A DNA stretch of 64,000 nucleotides from Pneumocystis sp. 'macacae' (GCA_018127085.1 CM030722.1:496001-560000), one strand, 5' to 3'; shown: positions 36,801 to 48,309, numbered from the stretch's first letter. A program made the numbers and translations. The notes: a model not told the origin generated them from the letters alone.

Positions 36801-38201
36801 ATGAATGAGTTGAAAAAAAATGACGCAAGATCAAATGTGAAAGAATTTGCAAGTGTTATGGAACATAATTTACCATTCATTTCAACATTGAAAGAAAAGC
36901 GACAATCAAGAATTAAATTAGAAACGTATAATACTGTACATGATGTTGTATATTTAATTGAAAAAAGTCAGAGAATTTTGGTTATTACAGGTGCAGGTAT
37001 GTATATCTTGCGATTTGGAGTATACTCTTCAAAAAGGGATTTAGGTATAAGCACGTCTCTTGGTATACCTGATTTTCGAAGTAATACAGGAATCTATTCT
37101 AGACTAGAGCAATATGGATTAAGTGATCCACAGGTTTAAAAAAAGTAGGTAATGGAAAATAAAAAATTAATAAAATTTTAGGAATTGTTTGATATTGATG
37201 TTTTTAAGGAAGATCCTAGGTATTGTTTTAATTTCATTTATATTTATGGACTTATTAAAAATCAGTATTTTTTATTCTTTTATGGTTAATTTTTTTCCTT
37301 TCAAGGAATTTAAAAATATTTATTCTCCTACTCATGCCTTTATAAGACTTTTACAAGATAAGGGGAAACTTTTAACTCAGTATACACAAAATGTTGATAA
37401 TATTGAAGAAATAGTCGGTATTCATAGTGAAAAATTGGTTCAATGTCATGGTATTTTTCATTATTCTTTGATTTAAAATTTAACGATATAGGTTCATTTA
37501 AAAATGCAGTTTGTGTTTTATGTGGAGGTGTTTTTGCTGGTCAAATAATTTTTAATGCTCTAAAGTTAAAAACATTACCTCGATGTCCTAAATGTTTAAA
37601 AAAAAAGAAACATAAAAATAAAAAAATAAAAACAAAGCAAAAATCTAACGATGAAAATAATATTATAATGGATATTGGCATTTTAAAGGTACTTTTTTTA
37701 TTTTTATAGATTAAAATTAATAATATAGCCAAATATTACATTTTTTGGTAATTGTTTTTATTATATTTTTCCTATTTAAGAATAATCATAGGTGAAAAAT
37801 TACCAACGTTGTTTCATGGCAAAATTGAAAAAGATATACATTCATGTGACTTAGTTATATCTATTGGTACCTCTTTAAAAGTAGCGCCAGTTTCAAAAAT
37901 TATAGGTAACATTGATATTTAAAATTATTATACTTTTAAAATTATAGATGCTATTCCTTCAAATATACCTCAAATATATATCTCTCGAGAACCAGTTAAA
38001 CATATTTCATTTGATGTTACTTTACTGTCAGAGCATTGCGATGATATTATTGCAAATTTATGTCGTTATTTATCTTGGAACGAATTTTACGATATTGCAA
38101 AACATGGTCATCAAGTTGCTTTTAATAGAATGAAAAATAATTCTGAACTAACATGGAAAGAGGAATCAAAATCAGTATGGAGACTAGTAAAAGATATATA
38201 A
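36801..38201 (+). CDS. SIR2: Sir2-family (sirtuin class I, SIRT1/Hst-like) NAD-dependent deacetylase
   Basis: NAD-dependent protein deacetylase; relatives silence chromatin, including subtelomeres. Eight exons: 36801..36996, 37045..37133, 37182..37219, 37266..37450, 37492..37688, 37729..37747, 37792..37905, 37948..38201 (363 aa). Motifs in order: [15 protein letters not shown] with the NAD loop, [34 protein letters not shown], catalytic His169 in QCHG, zinc Cys pairs VCVLCGG and [37 protein letters not shown]. Exon 6 is only 19 bases but restores PNITFFG exactly. A Lys-rich insert follows the zinc site. The N-terminus is short for Sir2 itself; direct assignment between Sir2 and Hst1/Hst2 types is not certain. 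Confidence 0.93.
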
Positions 38202-38371
38202 CAATATGATATTTTAAAATATCCAATTTATAATATTATGTTTTGTAGTTTTATACTTTAGAAGTTATATACATAATTGTACTAATCAACATCAGAATCA
38301 CGCAATAATATACTTTTTCATAATTAAACCCAGCAAATTACAAAAAGAAAATATAGATTAGACTTTAATTT

Positions 38372-39437
38372 TTATTCATCTTCCAAAATTTTTAGAGCTG
38401 CTTCGATTTTACGCTTGTTATTGTAACTTTTATCAGTGGTATGTGCGTTATTATTTGACAAAGGATCAATGGTTAATTTTTTCATAGCTTCAAATAATCT
38501 TTCAACAAGTTCTGGTTCCATACAAGAAAAGTATTTATTTATACTTTTTATATCACTATTGGTCATATTTAAAAATGAAGACTGGATGTCGTTTTCCAAA
38601 AATACATTAAAATTCAATGGATGACAAAAATTTGATATAAGCTCTGATGAAATTTCGGTATTTAACATTGCGCTTTCCAAAATCAATTCATCATTTGACT
38701 TATAATGATCTATTGTAGTTAATGTTGAAACACTTGATGCATTTGTATGCGAGGACATCGAAAAAATATTAGAATCTGAGTCTGTTTCTGTTAAAAATTT
38801 TGAATTAGATATATCTTTTTCATAAACAGATAATTCAGATGATAATATAGGGAAACGTATCATTAAGTCTTTTTCGAATATGTCATAACTCTTCTTTAAT
38901 AACCTTGCTGCTTCAAATCCCTGCTTTGCTATGTCCAGAGATGTATCTAAAATATTGTTTTTTAATATTTGAGAAGTATGATTTAAAGATATATGACGCT
39001 GCCAATCTCTTGAAAACATTATACGCTCTTTCATGTCTCGTATATCATTTCCTAGTTTCAACATATCCTGTATTAATTCATTTTGTGATGCAAATCCCAT
39101 ATTATTATATAACATTATATCCACGGCTTGATTCGCACTAATTGTTTCCGTATAATCAGATTCTGAAATCAGAGTTTTCGCCCTCTCAAGACGTTTTCCA
39201 AATATATTAAGGTGTTTCATGGCTGATTCTAGAAAAATGTCAAAACAATTGAAATTACTTGATCAAAATATATGTCTTACCTATGATTTGTTCAGTAGCT
39301 ATAGATAATGAAAAAGAATCAAGAAAATCTGGAGTATCTGCTGCACTTTTTGTGTTTTTTATGTCTACGCAATCTGTTCTTGTAGATGTAGATTCAAGTG
39401 TACAAAAGATATCATTCAACATATAAAAACATGTCAT
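38372..39437 (-). CDS. Unrecognised helical protein
   Basis: Exons (complement) 39281..39437 and 38372..39228; 337 aa. Intron 52 bases with donor GTAAGA; frame restored in II|ESAMKHL. The first 50 residues are Ser/Thr/Asp-rich. Residues 53-190 are predicted helical and charged (IFGKRLERAKTLI, QNELIQDMLKLGNDIRDMKE, LLKKSYDIFEKDLM); the rest is acidic and Ser-rich with an amphipathic C-end. It could be a subunit of a coiled-coil complex. I do not recognise it. Start could also be a Met five codons downstream (39422). Converges with SIR2. Confidence 0.7.
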
Positions 39438-39765
39438 ATTCAATTATTTTCGTTTTTTTTTTTGATAAAAAAAGCTAAAATTATTATAGATTTTATATTT
39501 ACCCAAATTACGAATGTTTATTTATGCTAAACTCTTACAAATTACGCGTTTTTAAAGCTTTGATTGTAACTGAAACACGATTTTTTCGAAACTCAAGTAA
39601 CGATTGAAGATATTTTTTAGTCAAGATATAACCTTAAGAAACTATTAAAAATAAATACAAAGTGTTAAATATTGAAAGTAAAATTGTAAAAATTATTTTT
39701 TTGAAATAAAAATTAATTTTATAGTTTTTTTTTATTTAAAAACCATAGACTGATAATATTTTAAG
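39438..39765. other. Divergent intergenic region
   Basis: 328 AT-rich bases separating two divergent genes; presumably both promoters. No other feature recognised. Confidence 0.5.
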
Positions 39766-40755
39766 ATGGCCAGCAAACTGTATCCTCTGCAGAAAGGATT
39801 TAATGAAAGACAACCAGAAACAATACGCATTTACCCTCTTTGTGAGTTATGTTTGACTCCTGAAGCTTTATATTGATTTTGATTGAGCAAACTATGTTTT
39901 TTCTACAAAAGAAGCGCAACCGGTAATGTGGATGATTTGTCATATTCCAACAAATTAAATATATGGCTTTAGGAAGAGGACCCAAGTGTGATTTCTCGTT
40001 TGGATCGACTAAAATCTCATTATGAGAAAAGTGGTATGAGAAGGACTTGTGAAGGGATTTTAGTAGTTCATGAACACAAGTAAGTTAAAAGATAAAAAAT
40101 CATTTTTCTGAACAAAAAAGTCATCCACATATATTAATGCTTCAGATTGCAAACGCGTTTTTTAAGTTGTATGATTTTTCTCTCTGTTTTATGTTTTTTA
40201 ATATTTTTTAAGACCTGGTGATTATTTGCAGCCGAATGAATCAGAAATACAGGGGTTTGTAGCTAGATTGAATGAGCGATTAGCACCTACCACCCCAGAA
40301 TCTCCAGAAGACACAAAGTGGGAAATTGGGGATTGTCTTGCTCAGTGGTGGAGACCCAATTTTGAAACATTTATGTATCCATTCATACCTGCACATGTTA
40401 CGAGACCTAAAGAGTGTAAAAAACTCTATCTTGTGAAACTTCCGAAAACAAGTATTGCCTATTATCCCCTTATATTAGTTAATTAATTGTTTTAATAGAA
40501 GTGTTGGCTGTTCCTAAAAACATGAAATTATTAGCAGTACCTCTTTTTGAATTATATGATAATTCAGCGCGTTATGGTCCGCAGCTTGCTGTAATCTTTA
40601 TGTATTCTAGAGTTTATATTTATAGGTTATAGGCTATTCCACAGTATCTAGCGAAATATAATTTTGAATTTGTAGATTCTAACGATAAAATTGTTGTACA
40701 GACACCTGGGAGCACATTGGGTGATGGAACTGTTGTAAGAAATAATGTGCATTAG
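39766..40755 (+). CDS. NUDT21: Cleavage factor Im 25-kDa subunit (CFIm25 / CPSF5, NUDIX fold)
   Basis: RNA-binding NUDIX-fold subunit of cleavage factor I that recognises UGUA upstream of poly(A) sites in animals. Seven exons: 39766..39841, 39888..39922, 39973..40079, 40121..40168, 40213..40451, 40499..40590, 40633..40755 (239 aa). Sequence runs through the whole family: TIRIYPLSNYVFSTKE, GMRRTCEGILVVHEH, HPHILMLQIANAFFKLPG, CLAQWWRPNFETFMYPFIPA, VTRPKECKKLYLV, VPKNMKLLAVPLFELYDN, YGPQL. A C-terminal extension of about 25 residues follows the last family block. Six introns of 41-50 bases, all phases agreeing. The stop is 20 bases from the convergent CAB5 stop. Confidence 0.96.
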
Positions 40756-40775
40756 AACAAAAGGAATATTGGTGC

Positions 40776-41541
40776 TTATAAGTTTTGTTTAAAGTTTTTT
40801 TTTTTTTTACATAGCCAGCGTTTTAATAATGTATAAATAAAAGATATTATTGCAAATATGGGAAGCATTCGTTCAAGTAGATATCTTATTCTCGTAGGCT
40901 GTATGTTTTGTATCAGGGTTGTGACTTTAACTTCTAAATCCTTTTTGCTTCCATTGTTCCATATTACTATGTCTGCCAGCTGAATTTTCCTATTTAGGGG
41001 TATCTGGCTTTGAATTCTTTTTTCCAGCTCCTCATTTGTATATCCATTACGAGTTTTTAATCTTGTTGTTTGTATATTTTTTTGACATGCAACACAAATG
41101 ATTTTTCCACAAAGATAATCAAACCCGCTTTCAAATAATAAAGGCACATCGATTATTACTACTTCATCTCCTCTTATCCATGCCTTAAAAATTTGAAAAA
41201 GCATTGTTTTTAAAACCTCTGGATGTACAATTTTATTTAATACTTTTCTTTTACGAGGATTAGAAAAAACAACATGTCCTAAAATATTAGTATCGATTTT
41301 CCCATCTTCTTTAATAATTGATTCTCCAAAATATTTGACAACTTTTTTATAACATTTGTTTCCTGGCAACATTAATTCTTTAGCCAACACATCTGCATCT
41401 ATTAACGCCCATGAAGATTTTGATCGTAAAATCATAGAAACTGTAGATTTCCCTATAAAACAAGTTATTAACAGCTATATAATTCTAAAATAAGGTATTT
41501 TTGCCTGTCCCAATTGATCCAGTTATTCCAAGAATTAGCAT
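40776..41541 (-). CDS. CAB5: Dephospho-CoA kinase
   Basis: Last step of coenzyme A synthesis: phosphorylates dephospho-CoA. Exons (complement) 41505..41541 and 40776..41452; 237 aa. The P-loop GSIGTGKS spans residues 8-15 and is split by the intron. Further signatures: ALIDADVLAKEL, KVLNKIVHPEV, VVIIDVPLLFESGF, IWNNGS. A C-terminal hydrophobic helix (LPIFAIISFIYTLL) followed by Lys/Arg suggests a membrane anchor, as in some fungal forms. The intron starts with GC rather than GT (AG|GCAAAA...ATAG|GG); no GT donor nearby can restore GTGKST, and reading through hits a stop. Confidence 0.92.
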
Positions 41542-41626
41542 TTGTAATTAATATATTTTTAAATCGAATCGTTATCAGAGATTTATGAACAGCAAAAAAA
41601 ATTAATCAAAGTATAAAAAAGGGCTC

Positions 41627-43901
41627 ATGAATGAGCAAAATTCTATAGAAGACACTTTTTTAAATCAGGAAACTAAGAATAATATATATATTGGATTAAA
41701 TAAGGACCAGCTTGGGCAGGATGATCTCGAAGAAACTCTTGATAAACATAAAAAGATGGTGGAAGGACTAAATGAGGAGAATTTCTACGCTCTTTTGAAT
41801 GTTGGAAGAAATGTATGTTTCAATTGAATATAAGTTATATTTTTTTATTGTTTTTTTAGGCAACAGAGTTACAAATACGAGAATCGTACCATCGACTTTC
41901 TCGTGCGTTTCATCCTGATAAGCATCAACATCCTGACTCAAAAGCCATTTCTGAGGATAAATTTAGGCTTATTCAGTATGCTTATGAGGGTTGGTGTGTT
42001 ATCTATTTAAATTATTGCTGTTAATGGTGAAAGTATTGATGGATCCAAGAAAACGATGGATTTATGATATGTATGGGGAAGAAGGATTAAAGTTTACTTG
42101 GGACATAGGAAAGAAGTTTAAAACGTCTGAAGAAGTATTATTTATTTTTTTTTTCTTATCATTAATATGTTAGGTTTTTACAGAACTTGAAAGACAAATG
42201 CGTAGGAAAAATGAACAGAATCTTGAAAATATGGTGAAATCTAGGGTAAGTGTAATAGATTTACATATAATTTTCTCACATTTTAAAGGGGCATATAAAT
42301 TTAGTATTTGATGCCTCACCATTGTTTCAAACAATTCAAATACCAACACTGTCTCATGTTGGTGTGCTGTCACATTCAAGGAAATTAGGTTTTTTTGAAA
42401 GAATTAAATATAGTGGTGTTTCTTCTATTTTTATGAAGCATTCATTTTCTGTTCCATTTTCTTTTGGTAATAAGGATTTATACATTAATGATAATACTAC
42501 ATTTACTCTTATTGGACAAATGATGTCCAAAAATAAAATATCTGAGGCAAATATTATAGGCGTTTTGCGTCATATTTATAGTACAAAGTTATGGTTTGAA
42601 GTAATATTTACTTTTTTTATAATTTAACTAATTTTATTAAGACGGGAGTTTATATTCTTAGTCCTAGATTACTATTTTCTAAACTTGTTTATACTTTTAA
42701 TAGGGACTCGTAATTTTTTTAATTTTTTGTGATTTTTCTTTATTTTTATAGGTTTATGACAATACAAGCACAATTTCCAACTTTTTATGCACCACCTCAA
42801 CTTATCATAAGTTCTGGAAGAAGATTAACTCCTCAGGGAACTGGATTTATAACTTTTCGAACAGGATGTTGGAGCTTGGGGAAGTGGGGTTTAAATATAC
42901 CATTTTCTACTCAAAAGTCTAGTTTTAGTTTAGGTTGGCAAAATATTTCAAAACCGGGTTCTAATAAAGGATCATGGAATTTAGAAATAACTGCAGGTGT
43001 TGTTGATAGTGGAATTACATATGAATGGTCAAATAATATAAGAAAAGGTGGAAATTTAGAAAAATTAAAATTAACAACATCTATTTCAACAAATGGCACT
43101 GTGCTTAGCGTGAGGACACATCGAAAATTAGGGGATTTTGATACAGAATTTGATTTATCTCTTACATTACCACAAGGAATGATAGTTTTAAAAATATTGT
43201 AAGTATAAAATTAACTTGTTTTTTTTTTTAAAAAAAAAAAAAGATTTTCTAGACTTGGACAAAAAATAGTCATTCCAATTATATTATCTACTAAATATAG
43301 TCTTAAGGCCTCTTTATGGGGAGTAATAGTTCCCATAAGTGCTTTAGCAATATTAGAAATAATTTATTTGAAACCTAATAGAATAAAAAAAAGAAAAGAG
43401 TAATCTATCTATATTATTTTGAAAAATTAATCATTTATAGAAAAATATCTGCAATTAAAAAAGAATATCAAGAGTGTTTGAATATGAAAAAGAAAAAGGC
43501 TGAAGAATTTTTACATCTTATGTGTGATATGGTTCATAAAAAACAATATTATGAAAAGCAGAAGGAAGGATTATTTATAATTAAAGCAGTTTATGGTGAT
43601 TTTACAACAGGTGATGTAATTGATGTAACAATTGCTATTGCTGCTCTAGTTAATGATAGTCAACTTACTATTCATCACGGTTTTTCCAAAGTAAAAATAT
43701 TTTTTATAAAATTTATTGTTAAATATATAGTAGTCTCAAATTATTGGAATCTGGGATCCTGCTTTTGGTCAAAAAAAAACATTGCGTGTAGAATATGCAT
43801 TTAAAGGAAGAGTTCATTTTGTAGAAGTAGAAGACAAACATGGTTTAATTGCACCATTAAGAGAACATTTGGTTACTAATATAAAACAAAATTATCTTTA
43901 A
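41627..43901 (+). CDS. DNAJC11-like mitochondrial J-protein
   Basis: J-domain protein of the DNAJC11 group, associated in animals with mitochondrial cristae-organising complexes. Ten exons: 41627..41812, 41860..41989, 42034..42134, 42174..42245, 42289..42600, 42642..42709, 42752..43198, 43244..43399, 43441..43690, 43734..43901 (629 aa). The J domain is at about 50-130 (FYALLNVGRNATELQIRESY, HPDK motif intact, MDPRKRWIYDMYGEEG). The middle is beta-rich (SLGKWGLNIPF, SFSLGWQNI, YEWSNNIRKGG), then a hydrophobic segment (VIVPISALAILEIIYL) and the C-terminal DNAJC11 domain (ALVNDSQLTIHHGFSK, GIWDPAFGQKKTLRVEY). All nine introns are 39-47 bases. Exon 10 uses the second of two tandem TAG acceptors. 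Confidence 0.92.
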
Positions 43902-44053
43902 ATATATAATTCTTTATTCAAGCAAATGAAATATAAGTGTGTGTAACAATACGATACTATTTATCAATTTCCTGTAATCTAACCTAACAATATAAAATTA
44001 AAAATATTATTTTTTAATAGAAAATAAATTATTATAAAAACAACTATCATGTT

Positions 44054-45365
44054 TTAATTCGAATCGGAGGGTTTTCCTGCATTTCCTCCAAGATTTCCTA
44101 TATTTTCTCCGCTAAAACTCCCCATCAATCCCCTAGCTCTTATAAAATGAGTTCTATGGAGACTTGATAAAAAAATTACATACATATTTCTCATTTCTGG
44201 ATCAGCCATTATATCTTGTATATTAGGGGTTTGTCCACTACTCATAATATTTTGTGCCCTAATATAATCAATAATTATTTTATACATAATAATATACTTA
44301 CATTTGTGCAACACGAGGATTAGTTAGCAGATCATTTAAAGCACCTGATGACATCAAGTTCTGTGCTAGAGACATAAAGCCTAAGACAGATTAAGCTATA
44401 AATATTATTTTTTAAATAAAAATACTCGGATTATTCATTATAGATGAAAAATCAGGCACTCCGTTAGCACTTCTAGGTATTTCATTTGAATTAGTATTTG
44501 AAGTTTTAGAAGTATTCTCAGACTCTAGATTCTTTTCTTGTACAATATTACTCTGCTCACCAAGATTTTTTTTTACAAGTTCAAGTCCCCGTTTCATTGT
44601 TTCAGAAAACGGATCAACTTTTAGACCTTTCTCATATATCTCTAATGCTTCTTTGTAATTCCCTAGTGCATAATATGCATGACCAAGGCGACTATACGCT
44701 TTCCCATAGCCAGGATCTATCTCCAATGCCAATTTCGCATCTTTTATAGCAGAATGATTATCTCCTGATTGAGAATATGCTGCAGCACGGTTAGATAAAT
44801 AAATTACGTCATGCGGAAAAAATTTCAATGCTTCTGTATAACAATGAATAGCATGAGAATAATCCTTTCTAGACATTGCATTATTTCCTTGTGTCTTCAA
44901 ATCCTCTGCTTTTGCTTTATCGTTTGTGTTCATATTGCATATTGTACTAATACTGGTTGTAAACTCTGTACTAATTTTTACCGAACTTCTCTAAAAATAA
45001 ATCATAAGATATAAAATTGCATTTCCCTGATAACTACATACAGTCTGCTGCTGTGCTTCAAAAATACTTGTAAGTGTTTGAGAATCTATTCCAAGGCTTT
45101 TTCGTTGTTCATTGCTGCAAGGATCCACTGAAAAAGTTCCAGATATACATTGTACTTAAAAACTTCAGGAATATCATGTTTTAAGAAAAATACTTGCCTG
45201 CTACTTCAATACCTTCTTTTTCTTCTTCTGGAATAATTCCTTCTTTTAAACAGTTTTCAAGCCATTCGGCAACCAAAAATGCAATGCACTGCTGGTTAAG
45301 TGAAAACTTTTGAGACTATTGCACATTAAACAAATTCTTCTCCCAAAATATCTTTATTTTACCAT
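44054..45365 (-). CDS. SGT2: Small glutamine-rich TPR co-chaperone Sgt2
   Basis: Hands tail-anchored membrane proteins from chaperones to the Get4/Get5-Get3 pathway. Exons (complement) 45363..45365 (start codon only), 45198..45291, 45042..45127, 44426..44990, 44302..44380, 44184..44258, 44054..44138; 328 aa. The N-terminal dimerisation region is IAFLVAEWLENCLKEG. Three TPRs span about 95-200 (AEDLKTQGNNAMSRKDYSHA, YLSNRAAAYSQSG, GKAYSRLGHAYYALGNYKEA). The C-terminal client-binding half has Met/Asn-rich repeats (MADPEMRNM, FSGENIG) but few Gln. The start exon is the least certain part. The intron 45128..45197 begins with GC in a perfect AG|GCAAGT context. Confidence 0.88.
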
Positions 45366-45480
45366 TTTTAAGCTATTTTTTGTTTTTTTTTTTTTAAAAA
45401 ATAAAATCTTTGGTTTCGCTAAGATTTAAAAGTTAGGTTTAAAAAACGTAGTTTCAAAATGAAAATATTAAGATATTCAA

Positions 45481-46170
45481 ATGATTCTTAAACAATTTTG
45501 TCCATTTTTTTTAAACAGAAAATATATTTGTTTTAGTTTTAATCATTTGTTAAATGTACTATATTTTTCTAATTGGTCATTAACATATAAAAATGAGATA
45601 AGGACACTGAATTTTACATCTTTAGATGATGATTTAGATAAAAGAAAAGATATGGAATTGTTTAAGAAGAAAGAAACAGATAGAGATTTACGTAATGAGG
45701 TTGAACAAATTAGTACTCTAAAACCGGGTTTGAAAAATACACAATCATACGTTTTTGATGAATTTATTAATAAAACAATGCAACAAGACTCTTTAGGCAT
45801 CGAGGACACTACGTACCACTTTCATGCATTTTGTTCAAATAACAATACTATTATTACATTGACTAATTCTTATTATAATCCTGTTATTTGTGTCACAAGC
45901 GGAATGCTTGGTTTTAAAAAATCGCAGAGGGGAGGATATGAAGCAGGATATCAAGTATGCATGTCTATATTTGAAAGAATGACACAAAAAAATATTCGCC
46001 CAACACAACTTGAAATTATTCTTCGAGGTTTTGGCAAAGGCAGAGAAGCAATATTTAAATGTATTACTGGTATAGAAGGTGCATCCTTTAGGCCATTTAT
46101 ATATCGTATTACAGATGCAACAAGATTAAAATTCGGAGGAGTAAGAGGTAGAAAAGCTAGAAGGTTATGA
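45481..46170 (+). CDS. Mitochondrial small-subunit ribosomal protein uS11m
   Basis: Intronless, 229 aa. The first 110 residues are a charged, poorly conserved extension with a hydrophobic/basic start fitting mitochondrial import. The S11 core follows: TYHFHAFCSNNNTIITLT, GMLGFKKSQRGGYEAGYQ, RGFGKGREAIFKCITG, and the C-end ITDATRLKFGGVRGRKARRL. One of few intronless genes in the window. Divergent from SGT2 with 115 bases between starts. Confidence 0.95.
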   Translation: MILKQFCPFFLNRKYICFSFNHLLNVLYFSNWSLTYKNEIRTLNFTSLDDDLDKRKDMELFKKKETDRDLRNEVEQISTLKPGLKNTQSYVFDEFINKTMQQDSLGIEDTTYHFHAFCSNNNTIITLTNSYYNPVICVTSGMLGFKKSQRGGYEAGYQVCMSIFERMTQKNIRPTQLEIILRGFGKGREAIFKCITGIEGASFRPFIYRITDATRLKFGGVRGRKARRL

Positions 46171-46933
46171 TATATATTATTATCTATATGTAGATTAAAG
46201 TTATTTTTGTAAGATATATTATACGGCAGGTTCTTTAATAATATATATTTAAATGTTTCATTAAAAATTATGGAGTATTCTATTTAAGTTTTGTATATTA
46301 GTGTTATGAACTTTATTTAAATAAAATATCGATTTTTATATTTCTACATAATTTAATTTATCATAAAGTATTATATAGAAGATCGTTAGTGTTTCTATAT
46401 AAAGTTAGTGAAAAAAATCTAAAAAGGTTATAATTACTAAACTAGTTATTTAATTATTTTTAAAAATAATAAATATTTTTCTATATTAGATTTAAATCTA
46501 AAAAAATTGAAAAAAGAAAAATAAATTCAAAACAGCAATTGATAAAACCTAGGAAAAATTTATTTGTAAAATTTAAAATGATAAATAGTAAAAAAATTTA
46601 TAAGTTTGAAAAAAATTGTAATTTATTTCATGTCTATAAATAATTATCTAAAATTCTAAATTAAGATTATATTTAATTATTACTTTTGAAAATAAATAAT
46701 AAAATATTCTAATTTATCTTTTACGATACTTATGCTGTCATGTGAACTTTTGCCGGCTCTTTACTTTCAGAAAGTTGTTACTACGAGCCCATTTTAAAAA
46801 TAATAAAAAATGTATAAAATTAAAACAAGTTATTAAAATAAGATTATTAAGCAGATTTAGATAGAGGAGGGAATGTTCATGTTATATTTATGAAAATCTT
46901 TTGTCAATTTTATTGAAAACAGATGCAATAAAT
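46171..46933. other. AT-rich intergenic region
   Basis: Mostly featureless AT-rich DNA. A block of about 60 bases near 46735-46792 is much less AT-rich and holds a nested inverted repeat, annotated separately. Confidence 0.5.
46755..46789. ncRNA. Candidate structured element (nested hairpin)
   Basis: GGCTC at 46755-46759 pairs with GAGCC at 46785-46789, enclosing ACTTTCAGAAAGT, itself an inverted repeat. It sits in the only GC-richer block of this intergenic region, about 145 bases before the bHLH start codon. It could be part of a small RNA or of the bHLH 5' leader. No known RNA family recognised. Confidence 0.25.
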
Positions 46934-47821
46934 ATGAATAAAAGTGTATATACAGAAAATGAAAAGCAGAATGGATACCATGCTCAACATGCACCATTGT
47001 TTTGTCAGAATTTTGCACATAACCATCGATATCATCCATTTTCGGAGGGAAATAATATTATTTCTATTGATGAACTAACAGAATTAAATGTCAATTCTCC
47101 AGAAAATGTTGATTGCGATAATGCAGTATCAAATTCATACTCGACTTCATATAGGGGTCCTGATTGTCATCCAAAAATATTATGCAATCGACAATATTCT
47201 TATCAAAATCCTAATTTTTTATATACGGGAAATTTTCATTCTATAGATGCCCCACCTATTATGACTGAAGATTCTAAGGCTTTTCATAGCATGAGTATGC
47301 CAACTACAGTAAATGATTACTATTTTTCTCGGAATTATTCTGTTGACTCTTTTGGTTCATTTTATGATTCCAGTTTTCCTGGATGTTCTGTCTACAAAAA
47401 AAAAGATTCATATATGTCGTTTTCTGAGGAACCATTTACCTCTCTTGGTGTTTTCGATGATAGGAGACTTTTGGAGAAACATAGGAAACGTCGGGAAAGT
47501 CATAATGCAGTTGAACGTCGTCGTAGAGATAACATTAATGAAAAAATACAAGAACTTGCTACTCTTGTTTCTGAAAGTCTATTTAAGAATAAAACAGGAT
47601 CAAATTCTGATGTAAAGAATTTAAATAATTCCGATTTTAAGCTAAATAAAGGCGAGATATTGCGGAAGTCTGTTGATTATATTAGAAGTTTACGAAATTG
47701 TATTAATGAATTGAATACTCGTTCTCAATGGCTTGAAAGTGAAGTTGTTCGGCTTGGTGGAGATCTTAGTCTTATTAATAAAATAGAGCCCCTGTCTGAT
47801 ATTCCTTTAAATATTAATTGA
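46934..47821 (+). CDS. Basic helix-loop-helix transcription factor
   Basis: Single exon, 295 aa. Residues 1-180 are Asn/Ser/Tyr-rich and probably disordered. The bHLH spans about 185-262: basic region RRESHNAVERRRRDNINEKI with the His, Glu and Arg pattern of E-box (CANNTG) binders, a loop with Asn/Ser-rich insert, and helix 2 LNKGEILRKSVDYIRSL. A short leucine-containing helix follows (QWLESEVVRLGGD). Fungal bHLH genes of this kind regulate metabolism or development; the specific orthologue is not identifiable by eye. The first ATG in frame is used; an acceptor-like ACAG just upstream leaves room for a 5' exon. Confidence 0.9.
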   Translation: MNKSVYTENEKQNGYHAQHAPLFCQNFAHNHRYHPFSEGNNIISIDELTELNVNSPENVDCDNAVSNSYSTSYRGPDCHPKILCNRQYSYQNPNFLYTGNFHSIDAPPIMTEDSKAFHSMSMPTTVNDYYFSRNYSVDSFGSFYDSSFPGCSVYKKKDSYMSFSEEPFTSLGVFDDRRLLEKHRKRRESHNAVERRRRDNINEKIQELATLVSESLFKNKTGSNSDVKNLNNSDFKLNKGEILRKSVDYIRSLRNCINELNTRSQWLESEVVRLGGDLSLINKIEPLSDIPLNIN

Positions 47822-48309
47822 TACTCTAAGACCTAATTATCATGTTAATAATAATCTTATCGATTTTGAAGTTGAAAAAAAGAATGTTTTAATGAACTAG
47901 ATACGAATTATTAGTTATCGTCACCGTTTTATAATATAATGTAGTTAGAATTATATTTGATTTAGGGATTATATGCAATATCAATTATATATATATATTC
48001 TATTTTCATTTTGGCTTTTAAATTTTTGAGATTTATTTTTTTTTTATTTATTTTTTTAACTTTTTTAATATAATTGATTTTAATATTTGCTGCGATTCAT
48101 TTCTAATTACACTTGGGTTGTAATATATTTGACGATTAGTGAAAATTTAAATCATATAAATAATTTGAAGGTAATGGAAAATATAGCTTATATGGCAATA
48201 TAAGCTTTTAATTCTGCTATTTATAATAATGACTTTTACTTAGCTGTATTGCTTTACTTGTATTATTGATTTGTAGTTATTTTTAGTGAATATCACAACG
48301 GAATTTAAA
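47822..48309. other. AT-rich intergenic region
   Basis: About 490 bases upstream of glycogen synthase, with T-rich runs around 48030-48070. Nothing else recognised. Confidence 0.5.
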
